From positions 62,001 to 126,000 of the forward strand of contig NZ_CP029619.1 of the NCBI RefSeq assembly GCF_003176915.1: a DNA stretch of 64,000 nucleotides, given 5' to 3'. Shown one piece after another: positions 44,984 to 54,164 of this stretch. The number at the start of each line of letters is the position of its first letter. Within the stretch, counting starts at the first letter, position 1. Made by a program: the position numbers and the translations under genes. This stretch comes from Candidatus Cardinium hertigii. Its GTDB lineage: Bacteria > Bacteroidota > Bacteroidia > Cytophagales > Amoebophilaceae. Below the pieces are notes generated by a model. That model searched no databases. It was not told the origin of the DNA and worked only from the letters and a program-made list of their open reading frames with translations.

Positions 44984-46339
44984 CTATTTATAGGCTATTG
45001 GAATAGTACGGGGTCTTATAAACCGCAACCACACTATCTGCCCTACTTTAAGAAACTCTGGCTCTCGCATACGGTTCTTCTCTAAAAGCATCTTTAGTTT
45101 TATACCATAACGCTGGGCAACATGCCATACACTTTCTCCTATTTCCACTACATGGTAGTGTGCACCTCCTTTATTTCCTTTTTCGCTATAATAATAAACC
45201 ATGCCTGGAACAGGTTGATCTGTTTTATTTATATCATTTACAGTCAAAAATCTATTTACTGTTAGATTAGCTAATTGGGCTAAAGTGGCAACCGTATCCC
45301 CTTTCTGCGCTATAATTGCTAATTTGCCATTTGCTTTAATAAACCGAGGGTTACGCAGCTCATGGCAAGGCACAATAGTTGGGAAGATATTGGAGGAACG
45401 TGGATCATAATTTATGCTTGTACAAGCTGTAGCTTGCTGGGGTAAAGCTAGAGGGCTAACTACTTTTTTTAAATCTATGCGTTGCTTAGGAGGTGTAAAA
45501 GCAGCATGGCGCAGCAAATGCGTATGGCTTATGGGTACAACCAAAGCGCATTTGGTATGGTATGGTACAACAGCTGCCTTAAGCCATTTGTTGTGTTCAG
45601 ATAATAGCTTACGTTCTATATTGAAATAAGCGGCAAGATCTTGTAGCTTATGGCCATGGTGGCCTTGATCATAGATATGTAATTGCCATAAGGGGTGCTT
45701 CTGCTTCCCCGCTACTTTCTCAAACGCAAGCTTAGTAGCTAACACAGCAATAATATAATGATCTGTTGTGTGATCCAACCATACTACTTTAGCCGTATAG
45801 TATTGTTTAATGCCTAGTTTTACTACACCTGCCCTGCCTCTATTATAAGCCAACATGGCACCCAACCAGCTATTAAAATAGGCATAATGCCCCTTTAATA
45901 AACGTGCAGCAGCTTTGGTAGACTGAAGCAAATGCATTCTTTCATCTACCGGATACCCTATAGGCAATTTCAAATCTAACGCAGTAACTGGATGAATTTG
46001 CCAAAAGCCCACATCATTGGTACTACTTACCACATCCCCTACCAGCATACTTTCATGCAAGGCCAGAAATTTAAAATCATCTGGTATACCTTCTTTTGCT
46101 AAAATTTTTTCTATAATTGGGAAAAAAAGATGCGTCCTCTCTACTACTTGATTGAAAAATTTTTTAGCCTGTATAAGCTGATTCACTTTTGCCTGCATAC
46201 GCTTGCGTGCCCCCCGTGTAAGTTTTAAGCGCATGCCTGCAAATTGCACCACAGATGGTACAACTGCAGAGGAGGATAAAGGTGCCGCCCACCCCTTATA
46301 GGGGGGAATCCAAATCATTACTATTAAAAGCCAACGCAT
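44984..46339 (-). CDS. Membrane-bound lytic transglycosylase with LysM domains (MltD-like)
   Basis: The 451-residue exported protein (signal peptide to about WAA at 17-19) has the SLT domain with the catalytic glutamate at residue 96 (FLALHESMLV), then DVGFWQIHP and AMLAYNRGRAGV. Two LysM-like domains follow: LAIIAQKGDTVATLAQLANL and HYHVVEIGESVWHVAQRYGI. MltD-type enzymes cleave murein glycan strands for growth or for inserting machines through the wall. The first LysM is divergent. Confidence 0.9.
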   Translation of the reverse strand: MRWLLIVMIWIPPYKGWAAPLSSSAVVPSVVQFAGMRLKLTRGARKRMQAKVNQLIQAKKFFNQVVERTHLFFPIIEKILAKEGIPDDFKFLALHESMLVGDVVSSTNDVGFWQIHPVTALDLKLPIGYPVDERMHLLQSTKAAARLLKGHYAYFNSWLGAMLAYNRGRAGVVKLGIKQYYTAKVVWLDHTTDHYIIAVLATKLAFEKVAGKQKHPLWQLHIYDQGHHGHKLQDLAAYFNIERKLLSEHNKWLKAAVVPYHTKCALVVPISHTHLLRHAAFTPPKQRIDLKKVVSPLALPQQATACTSINYDPRSSNIFPTIVPCHELRNPRFIKANGKLAIIAQKGDTVATLAQLANLTVNRFLTVNDINKTDQPVPGMVYYYSEKGNKGGAHYHVVEIGESVWHVAQRYGIKLKMLLEKNRMREPEFLKVGQIVWLRFIRPRTIPIAYK

Positions 46340-46458
46340 AGTCTATACAATGCCCGCCTTGCTGCTTTTCGATCAAGCAAAAGCAGCCGTAAAATGTTAC
46401 TACAGCAGTAGTATGTCATCCATACCTTACAATAGCCTACCAGAGGCATAGTGGCATA

Positions 46459-46800
46459 TTATACCTCTGCCCCTCCTTCTTCTATATAACGAAAAGTCAG
46501 ATCCCCTCTTAAAAATTCTTCTGTCGCCTCTAGTACAGGCTTAGGTAATTTTTCATAATGCTGCGCAATAGTGTATTGCCTATGCAAATCTAGGCTATCT
46601 TTCTCAGCGGCATCAGCGGTAAACTCCTCTAAGCTTCTGTTTAGTTCCTCCTTCATACGTAAGGTAATTTGCTTCGCACGCTTTGTAATGATAACGGTAG
46701 TTTCATAAATGTTATCTGTAGAGGCAATCAGCTCATCCACATTCCTAGGCACTAGGTAGACTTTCTTATTTAAATTCATAATAGTAAGTAGGGCAAACAC
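46459..46800 (-). CDS. rpoZ: RNA polymerase omega subunit, Bacteroidota type
   Basis: The 113-residue product contains DNIYETTVIITKRAKQITLR and HYEKLPKPVLEATEEFLRGD, which match the divergent omega/Rpb6-like subunit of Bacteroidota. Omega supports assembly of the polymerase. The upstream gene bamD ends 12 bp before it, so the two are probably one operon. The start may be at the second Met (MNLNKK). Confidence 0.85.
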   Translation of the reverse strand: MFALLTIMNLNKKVYLVPRNVDELIASTDNIYETTVIITKRAKQITLRMKEELNRSLEEFTADAAEKDSLDLHRQYTIAQHYEKLPKPVLEATEEFLRGDLTFRYIEEGGAEV

Positions 46801-46812
46801 CCTATAGGTATA

Positions 46813-47478
46813 CTAGGCCGTCTTGGCCAATTTTTGTTTACTCTCTAACCATAAACGATCTACAGCTTCCGCAAGAAAACTAGCCGGATAAGTCCGCTTA
46901 AAGTTTTCTAATACCACCATAGCCGCACGGTAAAGACCCAAACGAAAATAAATATGGGCTACATGCAAACTTTTTTTCATCAGTCGCTCTTGTAAAGTTT
47001 GCAAAGCCTGCATAGCTTTATCCAGATAACAACCTGATGGATAATCAGCTATGTACGCTTCTAAATAATCAATAGCCGTATGGGTAACGGTTTGATCCAG
47101 ATGCACATCCATCTCCTTAAAAGATAAGCTATATCCCCGCATAAAAACAGCCTCTTCTCTCTTCAGAGCAGCCGGGTTCTGCTCTACAAAGTTATGAAAC
47201 AGATTTGAACTTTCCTCATACTGCTTTATATAAAATTTACAATAAGCCTGCAAAAATTGCATTTCTAAACGATCAAGCTTACGGGTTAATAACGGCATAA
47301 CTACCTCCAGTTGCTTGCATGCCTTTGCATACTTCTTTTGCTTAAATAACTGAATAACCTGCTCCTTCTGTTCCGATAAAGGCCTTATAGATGCGCCTGA
47401 CGGAGAAGCTTCTACCAAGTTATAAGATATAAAACAGATAATCAACAATAAATTTAACAAGGACCTGTATCTAAACAT
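46813..47478 (-). CDS. bamD: BamD-like outer membrane assembly lipoprotein
   Basis: The 221-residue protein has a signal peptide (LLNLLLIICFISYNLVEASP) and tetratricopeptide-type helices matching BamD: EQVIQLFKQKKYAKACKQLE, FLQAYCKFYIKQYEESSNLF, YLEAYIADYPSGCYLDKAMQ and AHIYFRLGLYRAAMVVLENF. BamD is an essential part of the outer-membrane beta-barrel assembly complex. A standard lipobox is not obvious; the Cys in LLLIIC could serve. It sits directly before rpoZ. Confidence 0.82.
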   Translation of the reverse strand: MFRYRSLLNLLLIICFISYNLVEASPSGASIRPLSEQKEQVIQLFKQKKYAKACKQLEVVMPLLTRKLDRLEMQFLQAYCKFYIKQYEESSNLFHNFVEQNPAALKREEAVFMRGYSLSFKEMDVHLDQTVTHTAIDYLEAYIADYPSGCYLDKAMQALQTLQERLMKKSLHVAHIYFRLGLYRAAMVVLENFKRTYPASFLAEAVDRLWLESKQKLAKTA

Positions 47479-47551
47479 AAACGTTTTCTTCTAAAGAATT
47501 TATAGTAATAAGGCAATATAAATATAAACAAGATTTTATCCCTACATTATC

Positions 47552-49126
47552 TTATTTTTTTACGGCTATTTCTTGGCTATCTGGCGCTTTAACAGTTGGC
47601 TTTACAATTGTTTCTTTGGTGGGCCATTGATCAGCATACCAAGCAAAGTTAGTTAATTTCATTTGTTCTTTTGTTAGCAGTGCTACAGGATAAAAGGCAC
47701 CTATAGGCTGAGGGGTACACTTCATCTCTTCTAATGTATTATCTTTCATGCTAATCTCCATATTATGGCACTTAATATGATTCATACCTATTAGTTCATT
47801 TTTCTCCCCCAGCACAAAGTAAAGACTTTCTCCATTCCCATCTATGGACATTCTTTCAATGGCTCCTGCTTTAAAATAGGCAACCATTTTTTGTCCCTTG
47901 ATTTGGTTATAATTATCAACTGGATCAGCAGAAACCATAAATAAATCTTTATTTACAAACAGTTGAATCTTTTCTTGTTCCTCCTCTATGACCAGATACA
48001 TATCCTCTCCTGTAATCTGATAGCCCGCACACCAAACAATAGGTTTATTCTGTAAATAAATCGTATTACTTTTAGAATTATAGACTGCACCATCTGCTAC
48101 CCCTTGCAAATTTTCCTGATACAGCTTAACCTGGCCCAGTGCATGGACTTCTTGTTCAGAACCATTCTCCGTACTATTTTTTTCTACTGAAAGAAACCTA
48201 TCTGCACGCAAGTACATCGTTTCATTATTAACTACCTTGGTTAACAATGGCTGACCGGTTATCTCTGTTCTTTTTTCTTTCTCCTTCTCAGAGTAGGTAG
48301 CCCGCTCCCCAACTATTACAGCAGCCTGCGCTTTGGCATCTAATGATACATTCCCCTCTGCTACACAATTTGTTTTATCTACCATTTCCAAACGATCTGC
48401 CTTTAAAACGGTATCTTGATGGTGCCAACTGCCGTTATGCATAACCAAATGATGGGTAGAAGGCAAATAACTACCCTCTTGCTCTGTTAACAAAGTATTA
48501 TCTTCATAAATAATTTTAGTAGCGCCCTGAAAATAAGCTTCTTTTTTTTCTGTATGATACGTCAGCTGATCACAATGTAAAGCATACGTAGCATCTACCA
48601 GAACTACCTCCTTAGAAAAGGTAATCTTATGCCCTCCCCCATCGTATAACCCTGTACGACTGGTTAAAACCATTTGATCTTGTACTAATTTTCCACCATC
48701 CAAAAATTTACCTTCTTTTCTTTCAACATCATAGGTCAGCTTGGTTGTATAGAACGTACCACTGCTCGAAGCGCAAATTACATTACCGTCTAGTATGGTC
48801 CATTTCTTTTCTGGATAATACGTTAATACATCCGCTTGCAACTGGCTACCCTCCTTATCCACTATCTTTACATTTCCATGCGCTTCTATAAGCTCCTCCG
48901 CATCATACTTATACGCTTTATCTGCCGTTAGCACCATCCCACTAGGTTGAAAGGTAAACGTAACATTGCCCTCCAATTTCTTACAACTTTTGTTATGCAG
49001 CCTAGCATTCTCCAAACGATCCGCTTTGTAAGCAACCTTATCTTCTTGAGCAACAAGAGGAATAGCTATAACCAGCAGTAGGAAGCATGCAAAATAGTAC
49101 ATAAAGTAGATATTTTTTTTAAACAT
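47552..49126 (-). CDS. LptA/OstA-like periplasmic transport protein
   Basis: The start at 49126 gives MFKKNIYFMYYFACFLLLVI and a signal peptide ending near PLVAQ; a frame from 49225 adds 33 unlikely residues. The ~524-residue product is made of repeated beta-strand units of the OstA type (YKADRLENARLHNKSCKKLE, GNVTFTFQPSGMVLTADKAY, EAHGNVKIVDKEG). In Bacteroidota such long OstA proteins are linked to LPS export. Whether this symbiont makes LPS is not shown here; the protein could serve another lipid. Confidence 0.8.
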   Translation of the reverse strand: MFKKNIYFMYYFACFLLLVIAIPLVAQEDKVAYKADRLENARLHNKSCKKLEGNVTFTFQPSGMVLTADKAYKYDAEELIEAHGNVKIVDKEGSQLQADVLTYYPEKKWTILDGNVICASSSGTFYTTKLTYDVERKEGKFLDGGKLVQDQMVLTSRTGLYDGGGHKITFSKEVVLVDATYALHCDQLTYHTEKKEAYFQGATKIIYEDNTLLTEQEGSYLPSTHHLVMHNGSWHHQDTVLKADRLEMVDKTNCVAEGNVSLDAKAQAAVIVGERATYSEKEKEKRTEITGQPLLTKVVNNETMYLRADRFLSVEKNSTENGSEQEVHALGQVKLYQENLQGVADGAVYNSKSNTIYLQNKPIVWCAGYQITGEDMYLVIEEEQEKIQLFVNKDLFMVSADPVDNYNQIKGQKMVAYFKAGAIERMSIDGNGESLYFVLGEKNELIGMNHIKCHNMEISMKDNTLEEMKCTPQPIGAFYPVALLTKEQMKLTNFAWYADQWPTKETIVKPTVKAPDSQEIAVKK

Positions 49127-49256
49127 ATTTAATATATTAGGCCTTAAGTGCGTGTTTACTATACCATTGAGCCAACCAGAGTCCCTGATAGGGCCTAAAT
49201 TTATAGCTAAGTTATGTAAAGCCAAGCTATTTTAAAATCGCTATGATAATATATCT

Positions 49257-50228
49257 ATGAAAATAACGAAAAATTTATACATAGCATGGGTAATGGTACT
49301 CCCTCTATTAACAGGTTGTGGAAAAACAGATGATGAATATCTGATTGAGCAAGCTTATATACATGATTATCCTGAAAAATCTGCTTCAAAAGGAACAGTG
49401 TATATTGCCACGCCCTATAACCAAAATGCTTACGATAGCCATAAGGCATTATTACAGGGATATGTGCTAATAGGCAAAGCTAATTTTACAAGTTATCCAG
49501 TAGCACCTTCGGCCTGCATTAAATTTGGGAGAAAAGTGGGCGCAGAAGCTGTTATTGTATCGCTAAGTGACAAAAAAGAGGTTGTAAAATACAAATCCGT
49601 AGCGATACCTGATAAAGAAATCAGAAAAACCACAGAAGAGCATACCAATGCCTTGGGTACGATCAGTGATTCAATGATAGATGCATTATGCGATACGCTA
49701 TTCGACAGTAAAAGAAACCGTATTACCATTACACCTAAAAACAAAGAAGAAACACAAACAATATATAAGTATGTACAACAACCCTATGTTGAAATACATT
49801 ATACCCATACGCTGCTTTTTTTAAAAAAAACAAACGCATGCAAGGCACCATGGGAATATACCATAAAAGATTTTATAAGTCAGCAAAAGCAGCAGGAAGA
49901 TGATGGTAACTATATAGGAGAATGGGTGCATTACCAAATCGGCAAACTAAATTTATTGGCTACAGATAGCGAATATGTAGCCTTTATAGACAAGGATAAA
50001 AAATATAAAAACAAAGAAAAATGTATAATCAATAGAAAATTAAAGTGGAAGAATGGAGACATTAAATTGCGCATTAATAAAAGCAGTAAGCAAGGCTTCT
50101 ACTTAGATAAGAATAAAATCCCTATACCTGTTTATATATTACTGAATCAGTCTCATCAGCTTGAAATAAGGGAACAACAAACAAACAAAGTAATCATTAC
50201 TTTATATCATTTGCATCCGAAAAAATAA
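49257..50228 (+). CDS. Hypothetical lipoprotein
   Basis: The 323-residue protein has a clean lipoprotein signal (MKITKNLYIAWVMVLPLLTG followed by Cys). The mature part includes KGTVYIATPYNQNAYDSHKA and SACIKFGRKVGAEAVIVSLS, the second resembling lipoprotein segments that respond to redundancy of name (GA-AVIV), but I do not recognise the family. The rest is Lys-rich and soluble. It is transcribed divergently from the LptA-like gene. Confidence 0.65.
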   Translation: MKITKNLYIAWVMVLPLLTGCGKTDDEYLIEQAYIHDYPEKSASKGTVYIATPYNQNAYDSHKALLQGYVLIGKANFTSYPVAPSACIKFGRKVGAEAVIVSLSDKKEVVKYKSVAIPDKEIRKTTEEHTNALGTISDSMIDALCDTLFDSKRNRITITPKNKEETQTIYKYVQQPYVEIHYTHTLLFLKKTNACKAPWEYTIKDFISQQKQQEDDGNYIGEWVHYQIGKLNLLATDSEYVAFIDKDKKYKNKEKCIINRKLKWKNGDIKLRINKSSKQGFYLDKNKIPIPVYILLNQSHQLEIREQQTNKVIITLYHLHPKK

Positions 50229-50449
50229 TAATTTAACCTAGTTTCAGAATTATAAATCCTTCAATATTTTTCTATGGACACATAGAATCAAATTTTGCCC
50301 AGAAGTCGACCTATAAACTAAAAACCACTGTACATTTTTACTTAATAATTTATTTTAGTATTTAAAACGCTGACTAGTGGTAAAACAATATGAACAAGTG
50401 TTAATTGGGGATTCAGCATTACCATATATAATATACCAAATCAAAAACC

Positions 50450-51973
50450 ATGCTTGAACTAAGTGAACAAGAAATTATTCGAATTCAGAAAAAAGAAGCA
50501 TTAGAAGCCATGGGAGTGGCAACTTATCCAGCTTTCGTTACGCCCATTACAGCAAAAGCTGCTACCATTCTTAACGATTATAAAGAAGAAAATAAGGAAA
50601 AGTATAGCCATGTGGTAGTAGCTGGCCGTATTATGGGGCGTAGGATCATGGGAGCCGCTTCTTTTATAGAATTACAGGATAATAGCGGTCGCATCCAGCT
50701 CTATGTGCAAAGAGATAGCATTTGCCCAGATACAGACAAAAGTAACTACAATATTCTATTTAAAAAATTATTAGATATAGGGGATATCATAGAAGCTACC
50801 GGTTTTGTTTTTACGACCCAAGTAGGTTCCATAGCCGTGCATGTTAATGCTTTTCGATTGTTAACCAAAGCGCTTTCCCCATTACCGATTGTTAAAGAAG
50901 TTACTACGCAAACAGGTACGCAAAGCTATGATGCTTTTACAGATCCAGAACAACGCTACCGACAAAGGTATGTGGATTTAATTGTCAATCCAACCGTACG
51001 CAAAACATTTGAAAAACGCACCCAACTGATACATATTATAAGAGATGCCTTTAACAGCCAAGGTTACCTAGAAGTAGAAACACCTATCTTACAGCCTATT
51101 TATGGAGGTGCATCCGCACGCCCTTTTGTTACGCATCACCATACCTTGGATATGCCTTTGTACTTACGGATCTCCAATGAACTTTATCTAAAAAGACTGA
51201 TTATTGGTGGATACGAAGGTGTTTATGAATTTGCCAAAGATTTTAGAAATGAAGGAATGTCTCGTTTCCACAATCCAGAATTTACCCAAGTAGAACTCTA
51301 CGTTGCCTACAGAGATTATCTTTGGATGATGGGTTATGTAGAACAATTAATAGAGCAGATAGCGCTTACCCTACAAAGCAGCACCACTTTCCCCTATGGG
51401 GAACATGTGATGCATTTCCAAAGGCCTTGGAAGCGTTTTACCCTATTTGAAGCCATTCAGCACTTCACGGATTATGATATAAGTTGTATGGATGAGCCAG
51501 CATTACGAGAAACCGCTACCCAGCTTCAGGTAACTATAGAAGATAGCATGGGTAAGGGTAAAATCATAGATGCTATTTTTGGGGAAAAATGCGAGCCGCA
51601 CCTTATACAGCCTACTTTTATAACCGATTATCCAGTAGAGATGTCTCCTTTAGCCAAACGGCACCGCAATAACCCAGCCTTAACAGAACGATTTGAAATG
51701 ATCTGTATGGGTAAAGAAATTTGCAATGCCTTTTCGGAGTTGAATGACCCGATTGATCAGCAAAAAAGAATGGAAGAACAGGGTGCATTAGCTGCACGAG
51801 GGGATGCAGAAGCTATGGTTATCGACCATGATTTTTTAAGAGCCTTGCGCTACGGCATGCCGCCAACAGTGGGCATTGGGATAGGGATAGATCGCCTAAC
51901 GATGCTGATGACTAACGCTAGCTCTATTCAGGATGTGCTTTTTTTCCCACAAATGAGACCAGAAAATAAATAG
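50450..51973 (+). CDS. lysS: Lysyl-tRNA synthetase, class II
   Basis: The 507-residue protein has the anticodon-binding OB-fold (VVVAGRIMGRRIMGAASFIE) and the class II catalytic core: motif 1 region FNSQGYLEVETPILQPIYGG, motif 2 FAKDFRNEGMSRFHNPEFTQ and motif 3 VGIGIGIDRLTMLMT. It charges tRNA-Lys. The length matches the family. Confidence 0.96.
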   Translation: MLELSEQEIIRIQKKEALEAMGVATYPAFVTPITAKAATILNDYKEENKEKYSHVVVAGRIMGRRIMGAASFIELQDNSGRIQLYVQRDSICPDTDKSNYNILFKKLLDIGDIIEATGFVFTTQVGSIAVHVNAFRLLTKALSPLPIVKEVTTQTGTQSYDAFTDPEQRYRQRYVDLIVNPTVRKTFEKRTQLIHIIRDAFNSQGYLEVETPILQPIYGGASARPFVTHHHTLDMPLYLRISNELYLKRLIIGGYEGVYEFAKDFRNEGMSRFHNPEFTQVELYVAYRDYLWMMGYVEQLIEQIALTLQSSTTFPYGEHVMHFQRPWKRFTLFEAIQHFTDYDISCMDEPALRETATQLQVTIEDSMGKGKIIDAIFGEKCEPHLIQPTFITDYPVEMSPLAKRHRNNPALTERFEMICMGKEICNAFSELNDPIDQQKRMEEQGALAARGDAEAMVIDHDFLRALRYGMPPTVGIGIGIDRLTMLMTNASSIQDVLFFPQMRPENK

Positions 51974-52129
51974 AGGGAAATGTTATTTTTTTTTTAATAA
52001 TGTTATTTTATTTTTAATAAAAAGTTATCTTAAGGTTACGGTTAATAGTTAAAAGCAGGGAATTTATACGCTTTATATTTGAACCTGCTACTAATGCGAA
52101 CCGTTTGTAAACGTACATTTAAATAAAAA

Positions 52130-52151
52130 CCAAGTAAGCTAGCTTACTTGG
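52130..52151. promoter_or_regulatory. 22-bp perfect palindrome upstream of the first OppA-like gene
   Basis: CCAAGTAAGCT-AGCTTACTTGG is perfectly symmetric and ends 36 bp before the ATG at 52188. TATATTTG at 52074-52081 could be a promoter -7 box upstream of it. The palindrome could be an operator for a dimeric regulator or an mRNA hairpin in the leader. Upstream of the second gene copy only a half (AACAAGTAAG near 54104) remains. Confidence 0.45.
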
Positions 52152-52187
52152 AAGTTCACTATTTAGAAAGTAAACTAAAGTCGCTAT

Positions 52188-53915
52188 ATGAAACGTGTTA
52201 CCATTATTTTAATAAGCTTAGCCCTTGTTTTAGGCATTAAATTTTGGCCTAAAAAAGCCAGTCAGAGCAATACCGAAAAAGTGCTCCATTTAGCAATGGA
52301 AACGCGCATCCAGGGGTTAGATCCCGCAGTTTCTACGAGCACATATGAAACGCGTGTAATAGCAAAAGTATACGAAGGGTTGCTAGAGTACCATTATTGG
52401 AAGCGCCCTTTTGAACTAACAACCAACCTAGCAGTAGCCATGCCTATCATTTCCGAGGATGGTTTAACCTATACTTTCACGCTTAAGCCAGGGGTATATT
52501 TTCAGGACAATGCTTGCTTTCCCAATGGACAAGGAAGGGAAATAACCGCAAAAGACTTTGTCTATAGTTTTAAAAGAATAGCCGATCCCGCGGTGCAATC
52601 TCCTTATTTTAGTGAATTAGAGCCAATCATTAAAGGTATGGATGCATTCCGTACGCAGCTTCAACAGCACAAGGGAGACTATAGTATCCCTATAGAGGGA
52701 GTGCAGGCATTGGATAACTATACCTTGCAGTTTACCTTAACCAAACCTTCTACGCTATTTTTACATTTCTTAGCGCAACCTTTTGCCTATGTAGTCCCTT
52801 CAGAAGCAGTAGCATATTATGGTGCGGACTTTGTCAACCATCCTGTAGGAACAGGGCCCTTTACATTAGGGCAGTTTAGCCCACAGGATAATAAAATCAT
52901 CCTAGCCAAAAACAAGCACTTCAGGGATAAGTTTTTTCCTACTGTTACAGCGGAGGAACCTGATTTAGCAGATTTAGCAGATTTAGCAGAAGCAAGCGGC
53001 AAGAAGGTACCTTTTGTAGATACAATTATATACCATACCTTACTAGAGACACAACCACGTTGGTTGCAATTCAAAGAAAAAAAAATAGATTGTCTCGATC
53101 TTGTTTCCGAGTACTTTCCGGACGTTTTCAAGAATAAGCAATTCAACCCAACGCTGCACCAAGCAGGCATTAAGTTTCTAGCAAAAAATGGAGGCTTAGT
53201 GGGTTATATAGGTTTTAATTGTTGCCAAAAACCGTTAGATAATATTAAACTGCGACAGGCTATCTCATTGGCTTTTGATAGGGCTGCTTTCAAGAAAACT
53301 TTTAGAGAAGATCTAGGGGAAATCGTACATTCTTTTATCCCTAGCTCTTTCGTAGGGTATAGTGAAACGTTTACCAATCCTTACGCTATTTACGATATAG
53401 AAAAAGCAAAACAATACCTAGCGGAAGCAGGTTACCCTGGCGGACAAGGATTACCTATACTTACCGTAATTTGTTCAAATAATAATAAAAATCAGCTAGA
53501 TTTTTTTGATCAATACATGAGAAAAATTGGTATTAAAGTAGAAATACAGCCGTGCATTTTTTCAGAATTGGTAGATAAACTGCACAAAAAGAATTATATG
53601 CTAGCTGCTATATCCGAGCAATTTGATTATCCAGATGCATCTGCCGTTTTTAACCTCTTGCGCAATCCATATAGAGGTGGTATGACTATAAGAGATCAAA
53701 AATTTAATCAGTTATATGATAAATATACTCAAAAAATGTTAGATCCAGCAGAGAAAGCCAGTGGTTATGCGCAACTGAATGCCTTAGCAACAGAGCTTAC
53801 ACCTGCTCTACTATTACCTTCTTTTCCGAGCTATGTTTTAATTAATAAGCGGGTAAAATACTATCGGCCTTGTCCTTACAACTTTGGAATGGAGCAATAC
53901 GTAGACGTAGCATAG
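52188..53915 (+). CDS. OppA-like peptide-binding protein, copy 1
   Basis: The 575-residue protein belongs to the extracellular solute-binding family 5 (oligopeptide-binding): VLHLAMETRIQGLDPAVSTS, YEGLLEYHY, TYTFTLKPGVYFQDNACFPN and HPVGTGPFTLGQFSPQDNKI are typical. The N-terminus is a membrane-type signal (VTIILISLALVLGIKFW) without a lipobox, so the protein may stay anchored by its uncleaved helix. It would present peptides to an Opp permease, none of which is encoded nearby. A DLADLADLAEASG triplet at ~260 is a three-copy 9-bp DNA repeat absent from copy 2. Confidence 0.9.
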   Translation: MKRVTIILISLALVLGIKFWPKKASQSNTEKVLHLAMETRIQGLDPAVSTSTYETRVIAKVYEGLLEYHYWKRPFELTTNLAVAMPIISEDGLTYTFTLKPGVYFQDNACFPNGQGREITAKDFVYSFKRIADPAVQSPYFSELEPIIKGMDAFRTQLQQHKGDYSIPIEGVQALDNYTLQFTLTKPSTLFLHFLAQPFAYVVPSEAVAYYGADFVNHPVGTGPFTLGQFSPQDNKIILAKNKHFRDKFFPTVTAEEPDLADLADLAEASGKKVPFVDTIIYHTLLETQPRWLQFKEKKIDCLDLVSEYFPDVFKNKQFNPTLHQAGIKFLAKNGGLVGYIGFNCCQKPLDNIKLRQAISLAFDRAAFKKTFREDLGEIVHSFIPSSFVGYSETFTNPYAIYDIEKAKQYLAEAGYPGGQGLPILTVICSNNNKNQLDFFDQYMRKIGIKVEIQPCIFSELVDKLHKKNYMLAAISEQFDYPDASAVFNLLRNPYRGGMTIRDQKFNQLYDKYTQKMLDPAEKASGYAQLNALATELTPALLLPSFPSYVLINKRVKYYRPCPYNFGMEQYVDVA

Positions 53916-54164
53916 TAAGGGGGAACGCCTTGCGCTACAGCATGCTACCAATAGTGGGCAAATAGGACAAAAAAACAAAGAGCGGGTAGCGTTATTTTGT
54001 TTTTAACAAAAAAAAGCTACCTTAGAGGTGCGCTTATAGTAAAACAGGACTTCTATTATTTAGTTGAGCCACATACGAGCCGGTCATAAAGTAAATTTTA
54101 AAAACAAGTAAGATCAGTTTTATACAAAAAATTTACTCCCTTTAAAAGTAAGTTTAACTATTAT

